A DNA stretch of 64,000 bases, taken from contig NZ_CP089293.1 in the NCBI RefSeq assembly GCF_021919345.1, forward strand, positions 2,728,001 to 2,792,000, given 5' to 3'. Source of the stretch: Paenarthrobacter nicotinovorans. GTDB taxonomy: Bacteria; Actinomycetota; Actinomycetes; Actinomycetales; Micrococcaceae. Positions within the stretch are counted from its first letter, which is position 1; each line of letters starts with the position of its first letter. Below the pieces are notes generated by a model. That model searched no databases. It was not told where the DNA came from and saw only the letters and a list, made by a program, of their open reading frames with translations. This document shows, one piece after another, positions 28,633 through 38,118 of this stretch. The position numbers and the translations under genes are program-made.

Positions 28633-30102
28633 CTAGGCCCGGGCGAGGTTAAGGACAATCTCCACGGCTGTCCCGCCACCCTCCCTCGGACTCCACTGGA
28701 TGGTTCCGCCGAGCTCACTGGTGACCAAGGTGCGGACGATCTGCAAGCCCAAACCCTCCGTGTACTGTCCGTCCGGCAGCCCCACGCCGTCGTCGGCAAT
28801 GGTGACGGTCAGGAACTCGTCCTTGCCGTCCCCTTCGGCCCGGTCAGCCACCAGCCACACTGTTCCGGTGCGGCCTTCCAGTCCATGCTCGACAGCATTG
28901 GTAACAAGCTCGTTGATGACCAGTGCCAGCGGAGTCGCAAAATCGCTGGGCAGCTCCCCAAAAAGCCCTGAACGTTCGGTTCGCACCTGTTGCGACGGCG
29001 AGGCCACTTCGGCTGACAGCCGGAATTGCCGCCCGATCAACTCGTCGAAGTCAACGCTCTGCGTAAGACCTTGGGACAGAGTTTCATGCACGAGTGCGAT
29101 CGTGGCTACACGCCGCATCGCTTGTTCGAGGCCTTGCTTGGCCTCGTCGCTGACCATTCGCCTTGACTGCATGCGCAGGAGGGCGGCCACAGTCTGCAGG
29201 TTGTTCTTGACCCTGTGGTGGATTTCGCGGATGGTCGCATCCTTGGTCACGAGCTCCATCTCCCGGCGCCTGAGCTCGGAAACGTCGCGACAGAGCACCA
29301 GGGCGCCGAAGCGGTGTTGCTCGTCGCGAAGCGGGATGGCTCGCAACGAAAGGCTGACTCCCCTGGATTCAATTTCACTTCGCCATGGCATGCGGCCCGT
29401 GACGACCAAAGGCAGGGTCTCGTCAACCATCCGCCGGTCCTTCAGCAAGCCTGCGGTCACTTCCGCCAATGAACGGCCTTCCAACGACTCGACTTCACCG
29501 AGTCTGCGGAATGCCGAAACCCCATTGGGACTTGCGTATTGGACTATGCCGTCGGCATCGAGCCGGATCAGTCCGTCACCGACCCTCGGAGCCCCTCGAC
29601 GCGAGCCCGTCGGAGAAGCAAAGTCCGGCCACAGTCCGAGAGTGCCCATGCGAAGAAGGTCGTAGGCACACTGGCGATATGTCAGCTCCAGCCGCGAAGG
29701 CATACGGGAGCTGGAGAGGTCCATGTGGGACGTTACGACGGCGAGTGTTCTTCCGTTGCGCACCATGGGAACCGCTTCAACGCGTAGGGCCATCTCGCTG
29801 CTCCAGCTTGTTTCGCTTGAACGCTCGATGGCCCTGCTGTTCCATGCTTTCTCCACCAAGGGCCGGAGATCCGAGCGGATGCCCTCACCCACGAAGTCCG
29901 CATGGAACACCGTGTGCGATGTTGACGGACGGACGTGGGCGAGGGCAATGTAGCCGAACTCAGGGTGTGGGAACCACAACGCAAGGTCAGCGAAAGCCAG
30001 GTCGGCGACCATTTGCCAGTCACCGACGAGGAGGTGCAGCCATTCGGCATCTCCAGGCCCGAAATCAGCGTGTTCCCTGATGGGGTCTGTAAAGATTGCC
30101 AC
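28633..30102 (-). CDS. pdtaS: PdtaS-type sensor histidine kinase
   Basis: 489-residue soluble histidine kinase. An N-terminal GAF-type domain (to about 160) and a PAS domain (about 175-280) precede a HisKA_2 dimerisation region with REIHHRVKNNLQTVAALLR (His295/296) and an HATPase domain with INELVTNAVEHGLEG, DDGVGLP and GLGLQIVRTLV. It has no membrane segment. PdtaS phosphorylates the ANTAR antiterminator PdtaR in mycobacteria; pdtaR is not in the window. The whiB1-pdtaS convergent arrangement is the same as Rv3219-Rv3220c. GTG 30102 has a textbook GGAGG six bases upstream. It follows the NAD-GDH gene by 30 bases, so read-through from that gene is possible. Confidence 0.93.
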   Translation of the reverse strand: MAIFTDPIREHADFGPGDAEWLHLLVGDWQMVADLAFADLALWFPHPEFGYIALAHVRPSTSHTVFHADFVGEGIRSDLRPLVEKAWNSRAIERSSETSWSSEMALRVEAVPMVRNGRTLAVVTSHMDLSSSRMPSRLELTYRQCAYDLLRMGTLGLWPDFASPTGSRRGAPRVGDGLIRLDADGIVQYASPNGVSAFRRLGEVESLEGRSLAEVTAGLLKDRRMVDETLPLVVTGRMPWRSEIESRGVSLSLRAIPLRDEQHRFGALVLCRDVSELRRREMELVTKDATIREIHHRVKNNLQTVAALLRMQSRRMVSDEAKQGLEQAMRRVATIALVHETLSQGLTQSVDFDELIGRQFRLSAEVASPSQQVRTERSGLFGELPSDFATPLALVINELVTNAVEHGLEGRTGTVWLVADRAEGDGKDEFLTVTIADDGVGLPDGQYTEGLGLQIVRTLVTSELGGTIQWSPREGGGTAVEIVLNLARA

Positions 30103-30132
30103 TGCACCTCCATTTGCGACGCGAGGATGTTC

Positions 30133-33100
30133 CTAGCGTCGGACGATTGACCTCAAGAGCCTTAATGCTACCGACAGTGAGGCCATGTCGTCGGCCTCGA
30201 GTGCGTTGACCTCATCAAACATGGTCTTCGCCCTGCCCAGTTGCTCGGCGTTCAGCCCCTCCCATGCCTTGAGCCGTTCTTCGGCAGACGCATTGGGTTC
30301 GGTTGCTTCAAGGACTGACGTAGTCATGTCGGCAACGGTCGAGTACAGGTCATCCCGAAGGGCTGCCCGGGCAAGAGCCTGCCAACGGTCATCGCGCGGC
30401 AGGGAGCTGATGCGTTCGAGCAACGAGTCCACGTGGAAGCGGTTGAACACTGTGTAGTAAACGTGTGCCACATGTTCCACGGTGTCGTTGCCGGTCTGGG
30501 CAATCCGGGCGATGTCCAGAAGGGCGTAGCTCTCGAAGAGTTCCGCCCACCTCCGGGCGAGGTGTTCGGGAAGATCCCAACTCAGCGCCTTGTCGAGCCA
30601 GCCGCTGATGCGGACCTTGTCCTCACCACGCAGGTAGTCCAGAAGCTTGGCGCGCAACGGTTCCATCATGGGCTTGAACGCTTCCACGACGCTGGCAATC
30701 GGCTGTGACGCCATTCCTTGTCCCAGTACCCAACGCACTGCCCGGTCGAGCAAGCGCCGGATGTCGAGATGAACTTCGCTCCAGTGCTCGGTGGGGAATG
30801 ACGCCGGCAGCGCATTCAGCTCAGCCACCATTGGGTCGAGGTCGTAGATTTCGCGCAGGGCTACAAATGCTTTGGCCACTGCGACCTCGTTCGCCGATGT
30901 TTCTTCGATGGCCCTGAACGCAAACGTGATGCCGCCCAGGTTGATGATGTCGTTTGCCACCACGGTGGCGATGATCTCGCGCCGCAGCGGGTGGGTGTCC
31001 AGTTCGGCGTCGAACTTCTCGCGCAACTGTTTCGGGAAGTAGTTGCGGATGGTGTCCGAGAACCACGGGTCGTCAGCCAGGTTGCTTTCGCGCAACGCCG
31101 TACCCAGCTCAATCTTCGCGTAAGCCGCGAGGACCGCGAGCTCCGGTGAGGTTAAGCCTTGGCCCTGTTCCAAACGGGCACGGAGGGTATCCGTGGTTGG
31201 CAACGCTTCAAGGTCCCGCTTGAGGTCGGCGGATTTCTCCAGCCAGTCCATGAGCCGCTCATAACTAGGACTCCAGTCCGCGACCCGCGTCCGGTCATTG
31301 AGCAGCAGGATGTTTTGATCGATGTTGTCCTGCAGCACCAGCCTGCCGACCTCGTCGGTCATGTCGGCGAGGAAGGCAGCCCTCTCAGCCTCTTGGAGCT
31401 TGCCGGCCGCCACCATCCGGTCCACGAAGATCTTGATATTGACCTCGTGGTCCGAGCAGTCCACGCCTGCGGAGTTGTCGATCGCATCCGTATTAAGGAT
31501 GACGCCTTGCAGAGCGGCTTCAATACGCCCGCGCTGGGTCAATCCGAGGTTTCCGCCCTCTCCAACAACCTTGACCCGCAAGTCACGCCCATCCACGCGG
31601 ATGGAATCGTTGGCCTTGTCACCGACTGCTGCGTGGGTTTCCGTGCTCGCCTTGACGTAGGTGCCGATACCACCGTTGTAGAGGAGGTCGGCCGGTGCCA
31701 GCAGGATTGCGCGGAGCAGTTCAGGCGGGCTGAGTTGTGTCGTTCCCTCGGGCAAGCCCAACGACTTCCGCACCTGTTCGGAGACCGGAATCGTCTTTGC
31801 CTGGCGTGCATACACACCGCCGCCCTCACTGATGAGTGCACGGTCGTAATCGTCCCAGGAAGAACGGGGCAGCTCAAACAAACGTTGCCGCTCAGCGAAG
31901 GATGCTGCTGCATCAGGTGCGGGATCGAGGAAGATGTGGCGGTGGTCGAAGGCGGCCACCAGCCTGATGTGGCGCGACAGCAGCATGCCGTTTCCAAAAA
32001 CGTCACCTGACATATCGCCAACGCCCACCACGGTGAACTCTTCGGTCTGGGTGTCGAGGTCGAGTTCGCTGAAGTGACGCTTGACCGACTCCCAGGCTCC
32101 GCGCGCCGTAATACCCATCGCCTTGTGGTCGTAACCGACCGATCCACCGGAGGCGAAGGCGTCACCCAGCCAGAAGCCGTACTCGGCCGCCAGGCCATTT
32201 GCCGTGTCCGAGAAAGTAGCCGTGCCCTTATCGGCCGCCACCACCAGGTAGGAGTCGTCGCCGTCGTGACGAACAACGTCCGACGGCGGGACAAGCCTTT
32301 CGCCGTCGGCCGACGTCACGAGGTTGTCCGTAATATCCAGCAAGCCCCGGATGAAAGTCTTGTAGCTTTCGATACCTTCGGCCATCCAGGCGGCGCGGTC
32401 CACGGCGGGATTGGGCAGTTTCTTCGCGAAGAACCCGCCCTTGGCGCCCGTTGGGACGATAACGGCGTTCTTGACGGTCTGTGCCTTCACCAGCCCAAGG
32501 ATCTCGGTTCGGAAATCCTCCCTGCGGTCCGACCAGCGGAGACCGCCACGAGCCACCTTGCCGAAACGCAGGTGCACCCCTTCAACGCGTGGGGAGTAAA
32601 CCCAGATTTCGAACATCGGACGCGGGAAGGGCAGTCCCTCAATCGACGTCGGGTCCAGCTTGAAGCTGAGGTATTCCTTGTTCTGGAAGTAATTGGTTCG
32701 CAGCGTGGACTCAATAAGGTTAATGAAGGTCCGCAGGACACGGTCGGCATCCAAGGTGGCAACCTGTTCCACCGACTCGGCGAGGGAGGCACGCGCTGCC
32801 TCCTGGCGTTCGTCCCGCACCTCGTCCGCCACTGAGGGATCGAATCGTGCTGAGAAGAGTTCAATGAGCCCACGCGCAACGTCGGGGTTGCCCAGCAGGG
32901 TATCGGCGATGAAGCCGAAGGAGTTCGTGTTCCCCATTTGGCGCATGTACTTGGCGTACGCCCTCAGCACCACTACCTGACGCCAGTGCATTCCTTCGCG
33001 GAGCACCAGGCGATCGAAGTTGTCGGATTCCACCGCACCGGTGACTGCAGCACCGAAGGACTGGGCCAAAAGACTTCCGGTAGCCAGGGGGTCAACTCCC

Positions 33101-34989
33101 GCGGGGTACTTCAGTCCCAGGTCGTAGAGGAAGAAATCGCGATGATCCGCAGTTTCGATCTCGAATGGCCGCTCATCCAGTACTTCCAGGCCAAGGTTGT
33201 GGAAGTAGGGAAGGATCTGGCTCAGGCTCTTTGGCTCCATCAGGTAGAGCTTGACCCGGGCGTCTTCCTCCAAAGCCTCACCCGCTCCGTCGGGAAGGTA
33301 CACGTGGACGCCGGGTTTCACGTTTCGCGTGGCTTCACCGGCCCGCTCCGCCTGGGCACCGTATTCCTCAAAGCGTTCGATGTCCTGCAGTGCGTCTTCG
33401 ACCTCATAGTCCACGCGGTAGCCGGCGGGGAACGCTTCGGCCCAGAGAGCCGCCAGGGCATCTGCGCTCTCGGCAGGGTGGTGCTCTCGAAGCACCTCCG
33501 TAATGCCCTCGCTCCAGGACCTCGACGCCCGCATCAACCGGTGTTCGAGTTCCTGTACGTTCACTTCCGCCAGCTCAGCGGTGCGAGGCAAACGAATCCG
33601 GAAGAAGACACGGGCAAGTGCCGATTCAGTGATCCGGGCCTCGTAGTCGATCGTCTCGGCCTGGAACGTCTCACGGAGTTCCTGCTCGATCCGAAGGCGG
33701 ACACTGGTGGTGTAGCGGTCGCGGGGCAGGTAGACAACGGCAGACATGAAACGGCCGTAAATATCGGGACGCAGGAACAGCTTCGTCCTACGGCGCTCCT
33801 GCAGGCGCTGGATCCCCATGGCGGTTGCGGCAAGATCCGCTATCTCGATCTGGAAGAGTTCGTCCCTGGGGTAGGTCTCAAGGATGCCCAGGAGGTCCTT
33901 GCCGGAGTGTGAGTCAATCGGGAAACCAGCATTCCTCAGGACCGCGTCAACTTTGTCCCGGACGATCGGGATACTGCGGACAGAACCCGTGTAGGCACTC
34001 GTGGCGAACAACCCGATGAACCGGCGTTCACCGTTGACGTTGCCCTGGGCGTCAAAGCTCTTGACGCCGATGTAGTCGAGGTAGGCAGGACGGTGGACCG
34101 TGGAGCGCGAGTTTGCCTTGGTGATGACCAGCGCCCGCTTCTCTCTTGCCCTCTTGCGACCCGCATCGGTCAAGTGTTGTACCTGGCGGGTGGTGTCCCC
34201 TGCGCGGAGGAGTCCCAGGCCACTGTCCTCACGAAGCTGCAGGACGTCCTCGCCCTCTTCCTCCACGAGGTCATATTCGCGGTATCCCAGGAAGGTGAAG
34301 TTGCCGTTGTCCAGCCAGCGCAGAAGGTCCTGCGCCTGCCGCAGCTCAGCAACCTGCTCGGGATGGGAGACTCCGCCGAGCGCTTCTGCCAGTTCCAGCG
34401 CCTTGCTGCGCATTTTCGGCCAGTCCTCGACGGCGGCACGCACGTCCCCGAGAACGCGATGCAGGCCTTCGATGAGTTGTGCGCGGGCGTCATCGCTGAC
34501 ACGGTCAATTTCGACGGCGATCCACGACTCCATGTGCGAGGCATTGTCACCATCGCCGAGAAGGTGGGCGATGCTCGGCAGAGCAGCGGTGTCGCCACTG
34601 GAAATACCCACAGTGGACGGGACCCGGGAAACGCTGCGCATTTCGCCGGAAACCCGGTCACGGGTCACGACGAACAAGGGGTGCATGACCATGCGGATGG
34701 CGCAGTTTTGGCGGACGAGCTCTGCGTTCACGGAGTCCACAAGGAAGGGCATGTCATCCGTGACGATATAAACAACGTTACGATCCGATTCGCTGCCGAT
34801 TTCCACCAGGGCGTTTCCCGGACGGCGCGACTGGGCGACCGCTTTGTGCTTGGTGGCCCGCGAGATCAGCAGCTCCGGGGAATATGCCTGCGCATCCTCC
34901 TCCGCGAGGTGCTCGTAGTAGTCACCGAAGAACCCTTCACGGACAACTGCTGCATCGGACCGATCCTCCACGCTGGATCCTGACGACAT
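30133..34989 (-). CDS. gdh: NAD-specific glutamate dehydrogenase, large (180 kDa class)
   Basis: 1618-residue cytoplasmic enzyme that deaminates glutamate to 2-oxoglutarate with NAD, mainly catabolic. Its length and the N-terminal ACT-like region (MPFLVDSVNAELVRQNCAIR) mark the large class, as in mycobacterial Rv2476c and Streptomyces. The catalytic domain near the middle has VARGGLRWSDRREDF and VPTGAKGGFFAKKLP with the conserved lysine, then the nucleotide-binding part with GVGDMSGDVFGNGML. Start is ATG 34989 behind GGAGG at nine bases; a TTG two codons earlier is unlikely. In actinobacteria this enzyme is inhibited by the FHA protein GarA/OdhI; that gene is not in this window. Confidence 0.95.
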   Translation of the reverse strand: MSSGSSVEDRSDAAVVREGFFGDYYEHLAEEDAQAYSPELLISRATKHKAVAQSRRPGNALVEIGSESDRNVVYIVTDDMPFLVDSVNAELVRQNCAIRMVMHPLFVVTRDRVSGEMRSVSRVPSTVGISSGDTAALPSIAHLLGDGDNASHMESWIAVEIDRVSDDARAQLIEGLHRVLGDVRAAVEDWPKMRSKALELAEALGGVSHPEQVAELRQAQDLLRWLDNGNFTFLGYREYDLVEEEGEDVLQLREDSGLGLLRAGDTTRQVQHLTDAGRKRAREKRALVITKANSRSTVHRPAYLDYIGVKSFDAQGNVNGERRFIGLFATSAYTGSVRSIPIVRDKVDAVLRNAGFPIDSHSGKDLLGILETYPRDELFQIEIADLAATAMGIQRLQERRRTKLFLRPDIYGRFMSAVVYLPRDRYTTSVRLRIEQELRETFQAETIDYEARITESALARVFFRIRLPRTAELAEVNVQELEHRLMRASRSWSEGITEVLREHHPAESADALAALWAEAFPAGYRVDYEVEDALQDIERFEEYGAQAERAGEATRNVKPGVHVYLPDGAGEALEEDARVKLYLMEPKSLSQILPYFHNLGLEVLDERPFEIETADHRDFFLYDLGLKYPAGVDPLATGSLLAQSFGAAVTGAVESDNFDRLVLREGMHWRQVVVLRAYAKYMRQMGNTNSFGFIADTLLGNPDVARGLIELFSARFDPSVADEVRDERQEAARASLAESVEQVATLDADRVLRTFINLIESTLRTNYFQNKEYLSFKLDPTSIEGLPFPRPMFEIWVYSPRVEGVHLRFGKVARGGLRWSDRREDFRTEILGLVKAQTVKNAVIVPTGAKGGFFAKKLPNPAVDRAAWMAEGIESYKTFIRGLLDITDNLVTSADGERLVPPSDVVRHDGDDSYLVVAADKGTATFSDTANGLAAEYGFWLGDAFASGGSVGYDHKAMGITARGAWESVKRHFSELDLDTQTEEFTVVGVGDMSGDVFGNGMLLSRHIRLVAAFDHRHIFLDPAPDAAASFAERQRLFELPRSSWDDYDRALISEGGGVYARQAKTIPVSEQVRKSLGLPEGTTQLSPPELLRAILLAPADLLYNGGIGTYVKASTETHAAVGDKANDSIRVDGRDLRVKVVGEGGNLGLTQRGRIEAALQGVILNTDAIDNSAGVDCSDHEVNIKIFVDRMVAAGKLQEAERAAFLADMTDEVGRLVLQDNIDQNILLLNDRTRVADWSPSYERLMDWLEKSADLKRDLEALPTTDTLRARLEQGQGLTSPELAVLAAYAKIELGTALRESNLADDPWFSDTIRNYFPKQLREKFDAELDTHPLRREIIATVVANDIINLGGITFAFRAIEETSANEVAVAKAFVALREIYDLDPMVAELNALPASFPTEHWSEVHLDIRRLLDRAVRWVLGQGMASQPIASVVEAFKPMMEPLRAKLLDYLRGEDKVRISGWLDKALSWDLPEHLARRWAELFESYALLDIARIAQTGNDTVEHVAHVYYTVFNRFHVDSLLERISSLPRDDRWQALARAALRDDLYSTVADMTTSVLEATEPNASAEERLKAWEGLNAEQLGRAKTMFDEVNALEADDMASLSVALRLLRSIVRR

Positions 34990-35046
34990 CGACAAACGCC
35001 TCCATCACAAGTTGATTGCTGCGACTCTGCAGCCCACATGCCGAGC

Positions 35047-36360
35047 CTAGCGCTTAAGGCGCTGCAGGGCTCTGGTACTTCGCCCAAAGGAATTGCGTTT
35101 TTGATGGACAGGTGCACATACGAGGCCGGCGATGGCAATCCTCAGCTCTGAATCGGGTGCGCATTCCAAGAGCACAGATCCCGTGAGCAGCGCCGTATCG
35201 CAAGCGAGCGGATCCGAGGGGAGGTAAGCGTCGATGCCCGCGCCTGGACCGTACCGGTTCCAGGCATCCTGCAACTGTTGGTGCGGGGCATATCCAACGG
35301 CTGATCGCTTGACTTTGTTCAACACAATTCGTGGCGACGCCTGCGGAACAACCTCTGCCAGCTCAGCCAAACCCCGCACCAGCCGTGGCACGCCGATGGC
35401 ATCCGCGGTCCCCACGGCAAAGACAACGTCGGCCAGCTCAAGACTGCGAAGTGTTGCCGCGTTACGCCTGGGAGCCAAAGTGTCAAAGCTGAGTTCTTCA
35501 TCGGATTCGAGACAGAAGCCCACGTCAATTACCACAGTGTCGGCCAGCTGCCTGGCTCTCTCCAAAACGCGAGTCAGAGCTGCGGCCCGTAGTTCAGTCC
35601 AACGGTCCGCCCGCGTGGTCCCGGTCAAAACGCGAAAAGAACCCGCCTTGGTGAAGACGCGGCTGGCCGTACCCGCCAGGGCATCGGCATCGAGCAGGCC
35701 CTGGTCGGCGAGTCTGCACGCTTGGGCCAAACCAGCCGACTCGTCCAGAAGGCCCAGCATCGCCGACACGCTGGCTCCGTAACTATCCGCGTCCACGAGG
35801 ATGACCGACTGACCATCAGCGGCCAATTCCGCCGCCATGTTGACCGCAAGCAAAGTCCTGCCCGGCGCACCGGTTGGCCCCCACACCGCGAAGATGCGCC
35901 CCGCACCATCACTGGGCTCTTCCGATTTCCCATCCGGCAGCGCCAGCTGCGGCGGTTCAACACTTGGATCCGCGAAACCCGTGCTGAGGCCATTGTCGGC
36001 CCGACCATAACGGCTGGCGCGTGCCACTGCTTGGGAAATCTCGTCCGCGAGGGCTTTGGGTTCAATATCCGAGGACGCGGCAACAACGCCGATGGAGCGG
36101 AGCCGCCCGGCTTCATCCGGATTATCGGTCAAGGCGAGGATCGAGACACCTACCGCCGCGAGCCTGTCCACCAACGTCGTGGTGAGTTCCTCGCAGCCGT
36201 CACCGACTATGGCCGCCAGCGCCAAACCGCTCTGGCACGCAGCCATCAGTTCGGCGAGTTCTGAACAGCGTCGGACAACCGTCACAGGGCCGTGCAGGCG
36301 TTCGAGCCCCTCAATGACGGCTTCCTGGGCGGCGCCAACAGTTACGACGGGGATACTCAT
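35047..36360 (-). CDS. CpaE/Ssd-like P-loop protein of the Flp pilus
   Basis: 437-residue MinD/ParA-superfamily protein. A receiver-like N-terminal half precedes the ATPase fold, whose P-loop reads VWGPTGAPGRTLLAVNMA where active ParA/MinD proteins have KGGxGKT. Both the leading lysine and the phosphate-binding lysine are absent (Arg instead), so ATP hydrolysis is doubtful. Further fold landmarks are VILVDADSYGASVSAMLGL and TVVIDVGF. It overlaps the upstream SAF-domain gene by four bases (ATGA). CpaE proteins position the Tad pilus; relatives in mycobacteria are called Ssd. The cpaF and tadB partners lie 34 kb away at the left edge of the window. Confidence 0.78.
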   Translation of the reverse strand: MSIPVVTVGAAQEAVIEGLERLHGPVTVVRRCSELAELMAACQSGLALAAIVGDGCEELTTTLVDRLAAVGVSILALTDNPDEAGRLRSIGVVAASSDIEPKALADEISQAVARASRYGRADNGLSTGFADPSVEPPQLALPDGKSEEPSDGAGRIFAVWGPTGAPGRTLLAVNMAAELAADGQSVILVDADSYGASVSAMLGLLDESAGLAQACRLADQGLLDADALAGTASRVFTKAGSFRVLTGTTRADRWTELRAAALTRVLERARQLADTVVIDVGFCLESDEELSFDTLAPRRNAATLRSLELADVVFAVGTADAIGVPRLVRGLAELAEVVPQASPRIVLNKVKRSAVGYAPHQQLQDAWNRYGPGAGIDAYLPSDPLACDTALLTGSVLLECAPDSELRIAIAGLVCAPVHQKRNSFGRSTRALQRLKR

Positions 36361-37001
36361 GAGACCCGTCCCGCTGGATTCCAGACCACGGAAACCTTGG
36401 CCTTATTGGCCAGCGCCCCGAGCAGTTTTGGCATCTGCCCGTCTGTGACCAGGACGAGCACCGTTGAGGTTTTTGCCGCTCCCAATGTGGCAGAGCCGGG
36501 GACGATCTGCGCGATCTCAGCGCCCGGCAGCAGCAGCTGCGGATCCTCATAAGCCGCAGCCGCTCCAGGCATGGCAACCCAAACATCCACCCGGGCCCCT
36601 GGGGCCGCCTGGGCCGGCAACTCCCCGTCCATGGCAATGGCTACAGGCTTTCTGTCCAACGCGTCGGCTGTGCCGAGGCTTTCACGGGGCAGCAGCTGGT
36701 TCCTGGCCACCCGCTGCAGGGCGACCTTCCCGGCTGACAGTCCATCCGCAACGGTGATGTAGCCTTCCTCAACCTCATCCAAACGGACCTTGACGATGGA
36801 AAGGTCCTCAGTGGTTATCTGCTGGCCGACCGCGATCTCTTCCCGGGCGGCGTATACCTGCGTCGTTTTGTCAGCACTTCCAACCAAGGCAACTGCTCCG
36901 GCCACTGACAGGAGCACCAGCAGGACGCCTATCAGCAGCCGGGGGTCCTTCCATGAAGGCTTGCTGATGCGTGCGGCGGCAAGAGGTGCAATTGGACGCA
37001 T
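36357..37001 (-). CDS. SAF-domain protein, CpaB/RcpC-like
   Basis: 214-residue protein with one N-terminal membrane segment (LLIGVLLVLLSVAGAVALVG), then a SAF domain beginning VYAAREEIAVGQQITTEDLS and containing VARNQLLPRESLG. The family is periplasmic or extracytoplasmic and assists Flp pilus secretion (CpaB/RcpC). It overlaps the CpaE-like gene by four bases, forming a two-gene operon. The divergent HTH gene at 37160 starts 158 bases away. Confidence 0.78.
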   Translation of the reverse strand: MRPIAPLAAARISKPSWKDPRLLIGVLLVLLSVAGAVALVGSADKTTQVYAAREEIAVGQQITTEDLSIVKVRLDEVEEGYITVADGLSAGKVALQRVARNQLLPRESLGTADALDRKPVAIAMDGELPAQAAPGARVDVWVAMPGAAAAYEDPQLLLPGAEIAQIVPGSATLGAAKTSTVLVLVTDGQMPKLLGALANKAKVSVVWNPAGRVS

Positions 37002-37159
37002 GTTTGTCTACTCCCCCAGGACGTGTTGTGAGCATGGTCGGCGGACCCGCCTCCCCATTCTTACCGTCGGGCGATATCCACCCCAAAGCCAGTGGCCGCA
37101 AATGGGCCGAAACTGTGGATAACTACACCAAACGACAGTGTGAGTGGCAAAATGGAGCC

Positions 37160-37396
37160 ATGCCCCGATTCCTGACATTGGCCGATGTCGCCGAACAGCT
37201 CCAGATAAATTCCCCCCAGGCGTACGCCCTCGTCCGCAGCGGGGAACTCAAAGCAATCCAAGTGGGAGGGCGCGGACAATGGCGTATCGAAGAGACGATG
37301 CTCGAGCAGTACATTCAAGACCGATACGCCGAAGCCAGCCGAATGATAGAAGAAGCCAAATCCAAGTCAGGCCAGCCTGGCAGCCGGAGCGCCTAG
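37160..37396 (+). CDS. Excisionase-family helix-turn-helix protein
   Basis: 78-residue DNA-binding protein with a MerR-like winged helix (MPRFLTLADVAEQLQI, then YALVRSGELKAIQVGGRGQW and RIEETMLEQYIQ) as in excisionases and BldC. No recombinase or att site is near, so it is more likely a regulator than a phage excisionase. The ATG at 37160 has GGAG very close (two bases), a poor spacing; the open frame continues upstream to 36971 but the added sequence is not conserved-looking. It converges with the 190-residue hypothetical, overlapping it by four bases, and diverges from the cpaB-like gene. Confidence 0.72.
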   Translation: MPRFLTLADVAEQLQINSPQAYALVRSGELKAIQVGGRGQWRIEETMLEQYIQDRYAEASRMIEEAKSKSGQPGSRSA

Positions 37397-37965
37397 AGCT
37401 CCTGGCCGCTGGCTGAGCTGAGCGCCACGAGCGACCCGAAGGGGACAGTGACAACACTGGCCACATTGCCGGGGCGCCGGACTTCACCGTCTTGCACCAC
37501 AGCGACATCAAAGTGATCCCGCCCCACCCGGTCGATGACACCCCTCAACTCGAGACCCCCGTTGGCCAACGCGCCTAAATGCACAATCACCGACGCCCGG
37601 TTCCTGGCCAACGCCCTCAGCGCTGTGGCCATACTCAGCGGAGATTGGAGCCGCGGAGAGGCCTTCTGCGCATACCGGCCCAGTCCCTGATAACTGAGGA
37701 CCGAAGGGAAGGGAACCAGCCATTGCCGGACGCCCTCGGTCAGGACCAACCACTCACCTCCAACGTGGGTAACCACCCCGAGGAGCGTCGCGCCGCCGGA
37801 GAGGACCACTTTGACCTTCGCGGCACCCAGGGCACGTAACCGATCGGTGAGTTGGATCGTCGCCAGCTCCACTCTGGCCCGTTCAGTGATCTCCGTTTCC
37901 CTCTCCAAGGCCCGTTCAGCCAAAAATTGTGCTTCCAAATCGTTGAAGAGAGAGTCCCATCTCAT
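37393..37965 (-). CDS. Conserved hypothetical protein
   Basis: 190 residues, soluble. An acidic N-terminal helix (MRWDSLFNDLEAQFLAERAL) is followed by two similar beta-rich stretches, KVVLSGGATLLGVVTHVGGEWLVL and ASVIVHLGALANGGLELRGV, in the manner of a duplicated small barrel. No function recognised; annotation pipelines often give such genes vague regulator names. Its 3' end overlaps the 3' end of the HTH gene by four bases in convergent orientation. A clear ribosome-binding site was not assigned. Confidence 0.65.
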   Translation of the reverse strand: MRWDSLFNDLEAQFLAERALERETEITERARVELATIQLTDRLRALGAAKVKVVLSGGATLLGVVTHVGGEWLVLTEGVRQWLVPFPSVLSYQGLGRYAQKASPRLQSPLSMATALRALARNRASVIVHLGALANGGLELRGVIDRVGRDHFDVAVVQDGEVRRPGNVASVVTVPFGSLVALSSASGQEL

Positions 37966-38118
37966 GTCGTCAGACTAGGCTGCATTACGGAGCCAACGCC
38001 AATCCCTGCCCGTCAAGGCAGACCCACGATTGGACAGGCATGAAAAAGTGTGCCAAAAATGGACTCCAGATTGATCAAACTGCATCAAATTGCATCAAAC
38101 GAAGCTTGGGGGCTTTGA

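Noticed and set aside
37160..37396. Excisionase annotation as sign of a prophage
   Set aside because: No integrase, att repeats or phage genes near; the family also contains ordinary regulators such as BldC.
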